Positions 57,161 to 64,000 of a DNA stretch of 64,000 nt are shown here, in pieces (position 1 is the stretch's first letter; every line of letters begins with the position of its first letter). The translations under genes and the position numbers were made by a program. The DNA comes from Eucommia ulmoides (taxonomy: Eukaryota; Streptophyta; Magnoliopsida; Garryales; Eucommiaceae): contig CM028336.1 of assembly GCA_016647705.1 (NCBI GenBank), positions 10,424,880 to 10,488,879 on the forward strand. Reading direction: 5' to 3'. The notes beneath the pieces are model-generated. The model did not search any database. It was not told where the DNA came from and was given only the letters and a program-made list of their open reading frames with translations.

Positions 57161-58330
57161 GTGCCTGCTATCTCTTTTATTTGACAAATTTATAATATTT
57201 GGCATTATTTTTTCATTAAAGAACATAATGAAAATATGTATATTATTTTTTTTTTAAATCAATGAAGAAATATACTATATATAAATTTGTTATTTCTTAT
57301 AATGTTAAATGTTGAAATTTGTTTAAAACCATTAATGGAAGTCACTTCATGTAAAAAAATGATAAAATTATAATTAGCTAAAAAATTAAAATTAATTGAA
57401 TATAGACATTAGCTCTATATTAAATGATGATAAGAAAAAAGACATAAATGTAATGTGAATGAAATTTATCATATCTACTAATTAGGGATATAATTGTTAT
57501 TTGAATACCCAAACCGACCTGCCCTACCCAATGACTGGTTAATCAGTTTTGACTTATTTTTCTTCTTCCACCTGAATTGAACCCCTCTGAACCCAGAAAC
57601 ACTTCGTCTCGATGCACCCGAACCCGCCTCGAAACCTAAACCCTAATAGCATATATTTACCAAATATCTCCTAAAACATGACATATTACAAAAAGACCCC
57701 ATATATAAATATAACTCTAATTAGATTTAGATCATTTCATTTTCAAATTCCAACATTAGTTTCGCTCTCCTCTTTCTCTCTCATTCTCTCAACTCTAGAG
57801 TCGTCTTCGTCTATCAAACCCTAATAGATGATTCCTCAATGATTCCTACTTCAATGATTCATGCGATGATCATGCTTACGTTGTCTTATAATCTTATCGT
57901 CAATGATTCCTTTAACGCTGCAGTTCATCGTCGTTGATGGCTTCTGCTCCTTCTCTATCTCCTGTTCCGATCTAAAGATCTATAATTATTTTTATTCTTA
58001 TTTCTTGATTGTTTCTCCATCTCCGTCTCAAGTTTACAAATTTTTAGTATTTCATCTTTGTTTTTTTGTTCATCTTACCCAACAATCGACCAACCTCAAA
58101 TTAGATTGGGGTAATAAAGCCATACTGTTGGCTTCGATTGGGAGCTTCCAGAATTTTTCTTTTGGTCGACTGACTGAAATCCTTCGACCCCGATCTAACC
58201 GACTAATTTACACCCTTACTACTAATAATAAGTATGTGCACAGGACATTATCAGAAGTTGAAGGTCACTTCCATATAAAAGAACTACAAATTTGAAGTTG
58301 TTTACGACACATACCCATGCATATATTGTT
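57161..58330. other. Non-coding and gene-like stretch
   Basis: 57730-58300 looks like the 5' part of a plant gene (CTCTCTC-rich leader, AACCCTAATAG). A 130-codon plus-strand frame (57903-58295) has no recognised domain and begins in sequence of low coding quality. If 57135 is a Helitron end, this could be a captured gene fragment; that is a guess. Confidence 0.3.
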
Positions 58331-59234
58331 TTTTTTTTTTTTTTTTTTATGTGTTATTATAAAAAATAAAATAATTGATGAAATAAATTTAGCAACAAAG
58401 TGTTGAGATTGTAAGATTCAGTAAACAACACATTTAAAAATATCATAATTAAGATGACTAAATAAGTCATATAATAATAATAGAGTCACATGAATTTTAA
58501 TCGATGTTATGTAACACCTTTGATTTATTTTATATATTATAATTAAAAACAAATGATTGATGATAATAATCCCACCAAATGTATGAAAGTACAAAAAATA
58601 AAATTTATAATTTTATGAAAATAAAAAAATAAAATCTATAACTATTATGATAAAATAAAAACAAAATCTATAATTATCAAAAGTATCAAATTAATATAAA
58701 GTTTGTTCTAAATAGAGTGAAAAATATCATCTACTATTTTCAACATGTTTTTTAAAATTACTTAAAAATTCTTATATTAAATATCCAAACTTATATCAGT
58801 GGTTAAATATTTTTTTTAAATTATTTATACATTTTCTATTTTGATTAAATAGCATGAGTTTTTCTTTATGCTAAATAGTATTACTTTTAAGTATTCAATA
58901 CAAAAAATGGATAGACTAATTTTTGTAAAATTTTAAGTGCAATTTGTAAATTAACTTTGTGTATAAAATTGTTGTAAAAAAAACTTGTTGATGCTGACAT
59001 ATATATTATTACAAATATATACATAAATATTAAATGTCTTTCTATTAAACATTAAAAAGTAAACTTTTTAATATTTATAAAATAGCCACATATATAATAT
59101 ATATATAAAATAGGTCAAAAAGTTGACCATTTAGTTTTTACAAATTTTGAGGACAAATATGTAATTTTACATATGGAAATGAATATTAAAGCAAACTTTG
59201 CTTTATATAATATGTAAAAATCTTAGAGTACCCT
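58331..59234. other. AT-rich intergenic DNA
   Basis: Starts with an 18-base or longer T tract. No gene recognised. Confidence 0.4.
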
Positions 59235-59440
59235 AGAGGTGTTAGTTCGGTTGGCAAAAGGAGGTGCCTATTTTCCTTGTCAACCAGGATTCGACTCTCT
59301 TGGGTAGCACTCTGAGAATTAAATCTTGAATTTAAGCCTGAATGCACTAAGCCGATGGGGAAGTTGTGCCCTTAAGATCGCCCAGTGAGGTGATTAGTCG
59401 AAGTGCGTGTAAGTTGATCTCGACACACCTTACCTTAAAA
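59235..59440 (+). mobile_element. tRNA-derived SINE, copy 3
   Basis: Best-preserved copy of the family at 23740 and 43238. A box in GTTAGTTCGGTTGGCAAAAG (59241-59260), B box AGGATTCGACT near 59287-59297, then AATTAAATCTTGAATTTAAG, AAGATCGCCCAGTGAGGTGA and ACACCTTACCTTAAAA. A and B boxes at tRNA-like spacing mark an internal Pol III promoter. Confidence 0.82.
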
Positions 59441-60235
59441 CCAAATATATATATTAATGTTTCTGTGACAAGTCTCTTATTTTACCCTCAATTTTAAAAA
59501 AAAAACTTATACGCAATTGCAATCTGTGTTTTAATCTCGCGCATTAAAAAAAGACGGAAGTCCAAATAAAGCGCTGCACTTTCGTAATTACATGTCTAAT
59601 TTCTGTGTAAAACATTTGTTAGATATAACAAATATTACATAAGTAAATGTAAAATAATTATATATAATTTATAATCTGTAACTAGTATTATACATGCACA
59701 TGTAATTAATATTACACAAAAGTGAGTACATACGAGACTAATACTCAAGAAAAAATCAATTTAAAGGATTAAATCAAAATTTATCCTTTAAAATAAGACT
59801 AATAACATATTATACCCACTATTTGGGCTAATCACCAATTATCCCTATATTTTATCTTTTCCTTTATTATGACATAAAAGGACACCAAATTTATATATTA
59901 GTCGTTTTGCTCCTCTCAATTCCTGTGGCCAGTGCTGCTAATTATAGCCACAAGTGTGAATTAAGAAATCCTTGAGTCACTAAATTTATTTGAATAATAA
60001 CGTGGAGAGCGGCAAGATAATTAACCAAGAACATGCCTCTTGACTTCGTTTTGCAGGCTAATCATCTCAAGCGCCGAGAAAGTGGGAAAACCCATGTTTA
60101 TGTTTAATTATTAAGCTAACCACACCCCTTTTACCATTTGATCTAGCATAATCAATTCCAAACACATTGACTTTGAATATGTTTTTGTCAAAGTCACTTC
60201 CACTTGACACTATATATATATATATATATGTAAGG
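59441..60235. other. AT-rich intergenic DNA
   Basis: No gene. A (TA)n run lies at about 60211-60229. Confidence 0.4.
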
Positions 60236-60480
60236 TTAATTTTACTTCGCACCTTTATGGTTAGACCGAATTGTATTTTGCACGTCTGTAATATTTTCGT
60301 CATCATTTACATCCCATGTATTTAAAATTTAAGTTCAACAATTAAATTTTTCATTAATTTTAATGATCAAAGGGTAAAAGTAAAAAAACTACTAATTAAT
60401 ATTAAATGACATTTATACCCTTAAAAATATTTAATAGGGATTGGTTTTATACTATTCAAAAACATAGGGGCCTTTGTATA
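60236..60480. repeat. Eroded foldback element
   Basis: GGTTAATTTTACTTCGCACC and TCTGTAATATTTTCGTCATC resemble the arms of the element at 16174-16437. A weak partner arm ends near AACATAGGGGCCTTTGTATA. Boundaries uncertain. Confidence 0.4.
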
Positions 60481-60599
60481 TTTTGTTATGTTTCGATCTT
60501 CTTCCTCACTTGGACAATGGCAACGGCATGGCTCTCTCTAGGAAGTCTCTCTCTCCTCCCTCTTCCTCTAATTTATATATATATGCTAGTGTATAACCC

Positions 60600-60619
60600 G
60601 TGCTTGAAGGGACGGGCGT
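60600..60619 (-). other. Helitron 3' hairpin
   Basis: ACCCGTGCTTGAAGGGACGG on the plus strand: inverted ACCCGT / ACGGGC around a ten-base loop, just inside CTAG at 60586-60589. Expected to end rolling-circle copying. Confidence 0.7.
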
Positions 60620-60749
60620 AAAACATACATCATCATTTGGGACAATTATATCAATTTGTTTTGTTATTCAATTTTAAATGTTGCATCAATTGATACAATT
60701 ACAGTTACAATAATACTTCAGGATAAACAATATTTGTCGTGGATAGAGA

Positions 60750-62184
60750 TCCATATTCGGGGAGAAGTACATTTAATCGATCAAATGATGTACACTTAAT
60801 CGGTGTTGTCAAATCAACTCCAACAAATTTTACTGATTGTTCTTGTGATTGTTTATCGTCATAGCATATGCCAAACGAATTGGAAACTGACGCCTTGTCA
60901 TTTGAAAAGGAAATTCAGAAAACGATGGCGTCAAAGATATTCTCGGAATGAATGCCAAATTTCCTGCTTTATCCCCTGTCAATATTCAAGTTTCTATTAA
61001 ACATGAAGAACACCTGACAACCATTAAGCGTGTGCCATTACAAAGTCCATCACTTGGTGCGATATTTCTCAATAATATAACTGGACATCCAATTTTCAAA
61101 TTTAACTTGAACGGAGGTAATCTTGGAGGATCTAAGGAATTCAAGTACTCATTAGGATAACAATTTGTGATTTGACGATCAACTCCATTATCTTCAGACA
61201 TTTTGTCCGCAGCCAAATATGCGATCGTTTCTCCGGAAAAAATATTTAAAGCAGCTGAATTAATAGCACTAATATCGTCATTTCTTGCAAAAATGATGGA
61301 ACATTCAGTTAGAAATGTAGGGGTAGCAACACTGGGTGTACCTAGATGTGGATAAACGGAAAATATTAGTTCAACCACATTACGACACTTGTGTATGGTT
61401 GATGGCAATTGTATGATTTCACGTGGATCACTGCCAACCTATTTAAAGAAAAAATAAATATAAATGAATAATTTAGCATCAAAGCATATATAAGTAATCT
61501 ATTGCAAACGAAAGAATGCAAAAATATGTTTAAATGAAATATTACCTGAAGTAAATATCTCGAAAACTCTGCATTTTCAATGTTGCTACTATTTAGGCGC
61601 ATGTTTAAATTCAAAGTCAAGACATGTATATCATTCCAAAGGTACGAATGTCTCAACGATACTGCCACAATTTGTTGATGAACACTTTTAGGTATGACAG
61701 GTAGAATTTGTCGAAAGTTTCCTCCAAGAACGACTGTGATACCCCCGAATGGATTTGGATTATCGCAAATATCTTGTACTGGTCGATCCACAGACTCAAC
61801 ACAGTACTTATGTTGCATCGGAACTTCATCCCAAATAATTAACTTTGTCTCTCTAAATAATTCGACATGCAATGATTGTTTACTGAAATGGCAAATTGAA
61901 TTATCAAGAATGTCTAGAGGGATGCGAAACGTGGAATGTGCAGTTCGACCTCCTTCAAGTAATAGAGATGCAATACTGGACGATGCCACTGTAATGACAA
62001 TATAACCGAGGCTATGACATTTTGTTGCTATGGTATTATATAGAAACGTCTTTCCTGTTCCAACACCACCATTCAAAAAGTACATTTTTCCTAGATTTCC
62101 AAACACCGATGAAGTGATTGTTTCATATGCAACACATTGGCCTTCATTGAGATGATCAATACACATTCGCTTGTTGCTCTTCAC
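60750..62184 (-). pseudogene. PIF1-like helicase domain of the Helitron
   Basis: Minus strand. 61547-62184 has the Walker A box [14 protein letters not shown], Walker [13 protein letters not shown] and [14 protein letters not shown], all superfamily-1B signatures. A GT...AG intron fits 61439-61545 (107 bp): SRYLLQ is followed in phase by VGSDPREI. 60986-61408 continues with [13 protein letters not shown] and [10 protein letters not shown]...GLCNGTR. After CLIET a stop interrupts. Motif VI survives only as TIN with a one-base slip into [12 protein letters not shown] near 60820-60860. Unwinds DNA during transposition in intact relatives. Confidence 0.88.
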
Positions 62185-62945
62185 TTTGCATTTGACGATG
62201 TTCCCATATCAATCTATTTCCAACTACCATATTCCAATTTTGGACAGGTTGTGGAATCAGCAGAAAGTATGTTAAGTTCTTGCACGATTCTTGAATTAGT
62301 TCATTCAAAAGATATAGACCATAGTCTTTAATCTGTGCCTCGCTTGGGATGGGAATCGAAAACAACATGCGAAATTTGTGTGGGAGATCATCACATATAT
62401 GCATCCAAAATTGATCCCATAATTCACATGGATTTACAGGGGAACATTGTGTGAGAATGACAGAAAATAATCTTCTCAGTTGATATCCAGTACTCATAAT
62501 ACACGCCTCTTGAAGACATTGTATACATTCACCATCATTTTCCAATAGCCCCATTGCTATACATGTAGCTTTGAACGTTGCATGTTCAACATTGTTAACA
62601 ATACGTAGACACCTAAACGATTGCAACCATTTGACTACGGTCAATAATAGAAGCAAATAAAATCGTTCGCGCCAATTGGGAGGCGCAAAATACATTCTGC
62701 CAATGGCATCTCCTCTGTCGTGGCTTCCAATATTTTTCAGTTTTATTCTAAACAAAATGTTGTGGAAACTCTTGATAAGTATACACACGTGCAGAAGCAT
62801 GTACATCACAATATGCAAAAAATTCTGTTAGAGTCGACTTCTGTGATTGAGCTCTAGAAATGATAGACTCCATTGTTTCAATAGGATTGAAGACAACCTG
62901 ATGCATTCCAGGCAAATGGACGAACAATTGTTGGATTCTCATCAT
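62156..62945 (-). pseudogene. Region between Rep and helicase of the Helitron
   Basis: Minus strand. 62748-62945 reads MMRIQQLFVHLPGMHQVVFN and LTEFFAYCDVHASARVYTYQ. In another frame, 62156-62700 reads GRMYFAPPNWRERFYLLLLL, TFKATCIAMGLLENDGECIQ and [14 protein letters not shown]. These are conserved linker blocks of plant Rep-Hel proteins. Frameshifts lie near 62720 and near 62156, where the frame passes to the helicase. Confidence 0.82.
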
Positions 62946-62967
62946 GCAAAGGAAAACTCAACAATTG

Positions 62968-64000
62968 CTACGCTGTCTCAGACGGTCCAATGTATCTTGC
63001 ATCAAGATATTGCTTGATCTCATCCATTATTCCCAAAATCAATGTTGTCATATCACCTTCTTTATACATATACTTGTGAATATATTTGACACATCTAATT
63101 CCAACGCATACTTCAACGTTAATATGACAGTCGAACATCTTGGAAATGTACGGATTGTATGGGACGACATTTTTGTTATCAACTTGTCGGCTCCTCATTG
63201 TATAAACTTTACCATCATCACGATGACGGTAAATGGGATATCCGTCTTGATCCATCGTTGTATATTCTGTGAAATCTCGTGGATATCTCTTTAGTGCATC
63301 TGCCGTTCTCCATGCATGGGGCTTGACAATTTCGAGTGCCACATGGTCCGTGAGCCATGCATTTTTTTACGGTCTCGAAAAGTTCTGGGTCTTCATTTGG
63401 ATCTGGAAATTCAGCACAAACTATTCTATCTACTTGGTCACACGTTTGAATTTCGTCTGCATCATCAAGAAATATAAGTAAGTGCATGTGCGGCAGACCT
63501 CGTTTCTGGTAGTCAATTGTAAAAACGTGGGCAACTTTTTTTTCAAATACTTAAGTGTTTTCAATCTCTTTCATTAGAGCATTTCTTTTTAACTCGAAAA
63601 CACGGGCAATTAAGTCTAGACGGTCAGTTGGTGTTTGATGTGGCAATAAAACTTCAGTGAATTCTGTCCAACTTGGATTCGCAGTCATAGTAAGAAACAC
63701 GTTAGGGTGATGGTGGTATCATGTTATAGCCATTGAATCTTGAAAGATTTCAAACATATGTCTCGGACTACCAATAAAAGATGATGGCAAAATCATTTGT
63801 TGACTTATTTGATTAGGTTCTAACCCATCTAATACTACATTAGTAAGACTTTGATAGAGTTCACTACGAAGGTTTGGTTGATGTTGCCGAAAGTAATTCA
63901 AGCTATTTTGCTCGGTCGCAGCCCAAGTATCTACCAAGAACTCTTGAAATAATTTTCCTCCCCTTAGAATTATAGAAATACTCTGTCGTCCTTTCAAACA
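62968..64000 (-). pseudogene. Rep (HUH) nuclease domain of the Helitron, partial
   Basis: Minus strand. 63719-63997 is Helitron_like_N-type (VDTWAATEQNSLNYFRQHQP; PSSFIGSPRHMFEIFQDSMA). A frame change leads to HHHPNVFLTMTANPSW near 63665-63716. The HUH motif is in KRGLPHMHLLIFLDDAD (near 63470-63515). The catalytic-tyrosine region reads VKYIHKYMYKEGD near 63045-63085. A stop lies near 63550 and frameshifts near 63290 and 62950. Rep nicks and rejoins DNA with its tyrosines in active elements; the N terminus is outside the window. Confidence 0.85.

Larger units (their letters stand above)
60586..64000 (-). mobile_element. Autonomous-type Helitron, 3' part (decayed), runs off the right edge
   Basis: Rolling-circle transposon on the minus strand carrying Rep and PIF1-like helicase remnants in one Rep-Hel order. 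The 3' end is inferred at 60586: the minus strand reads CGCCCGTCCCTTCAAGCACG, GGTTATACA and CTAG, i.e. a six-pair hairpin (GCCCGT/ACGGGT) followed about seven bases later by CTAG. The next base is C rather than the usual T. The 5' end lies beyond the window. At least five frameshifts or stops. Confidence 0.85.

Noticed and set aside
57903-58295. 130-codon frame as a host gene
   Set aside because: Poor coding character and no recognised domain; listed only as a gene-like stretch.
59241-59297. A genuine tRNA gene at the SINE A and B boxes
   Set aside because: Cannot fold into a full cloverleaf by eye, lacks an anticodon arm in place, and continues into a SINE body shared with two other loci.

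Overview
The window looks like intergenic and retroelement-rich nuclear DNA of a flowering plant, most likely a eudicot. It is AT-rich. It carries Ty3/gypsy and Ty1/copia LTR elements, an RTE-type LINE, tRNA-derived SINEs, hAT-like, Harbinger-like and foldback MITEs, and a Helitron. Its one intact host gene is a plant-specific SAUR (small auxin-up RNA) gene closest to SAUR32. The species cannot be named from the sequence. Everything here was read by eye; percentages and ages are rough estimates.

Layout, left to right. 1-1848: A-rich DNA with no recognised gene. 1849-9405: a copia-type gag relic split by a broken Ty3/gypsy element (2460-9272, LTRs of about 0.85 kb). 9708-10498: a scrap of gypsy RNase H next to an unpaired copia-type LTR. 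11103-15802: a reverse-oriented LTR element with a perfect 5-bp target-site duplication (TSD), no recognisable coding capacity and two internal tandem arrays (LARD-like). 16174-24690: foldback elements, a hAT-like MITE with an 8-bp TSD, a 94-bp tandem repeat, a GGTGAT-rich minisatellite, a Harbinger-like MITE and a SINE. 24696-38039: a 13.3-kb Tat-like Ty3/gypsy element on the minus strand, TSD AGTTG. It has an antisense (plus-strand) gene block, a 159-bp tandem array, a 254-bp duplication in gag and a separate 1.54-kb insertion with its own 7-bp TSD. 38967-39558: a second hAT-like MITE. About 40030-42220: an LTR with GTCGAC-type repeats, inserted between two copies of a GC-rich repeat.

43200-45700 is the host-gene island. 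It holds a SINE fragment, a 118-bp SINE with a perfect 12-bp TSD, a 148-bp foldback MITE directly upstream of a TATA box, two overlapping short upstream ORFs, and the SAUR32-like gene with a 17-histidine tail. 47130-48700 is a minisatellite-bearing repeat related to the one at 21 kb but inverted. 49074-54460 is an RTE-clade LINE on the minus strand with a perfect 21-bp TSD, itself interrupted by a 2.1-kb solo LTR (TSD GGTGA). 54461-60585 is AT-rich DNA with an (AT)n tract, a foldback element, a possible Helitron end and a third SINE copy. 60586-64000 is the 3' part of an autonomous-type but decayed Helitron on the minus strand, with Rep (HUH) and PIF1-like helicase remnants; it runs off the right edge.

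The elements do not work together as a pathway. What the window shows is insertion history. The order of several events can be read from TSDs: gypsy into copia gag, LTR into LINE, and a 1.5-kb element into Tat gag. The items most worth a second look are the SAUR32-like gene with its upstream ORFs and promoter MITE, the Tat antisense gene, the coding-free LTR element with two arrays, and the short SINE.
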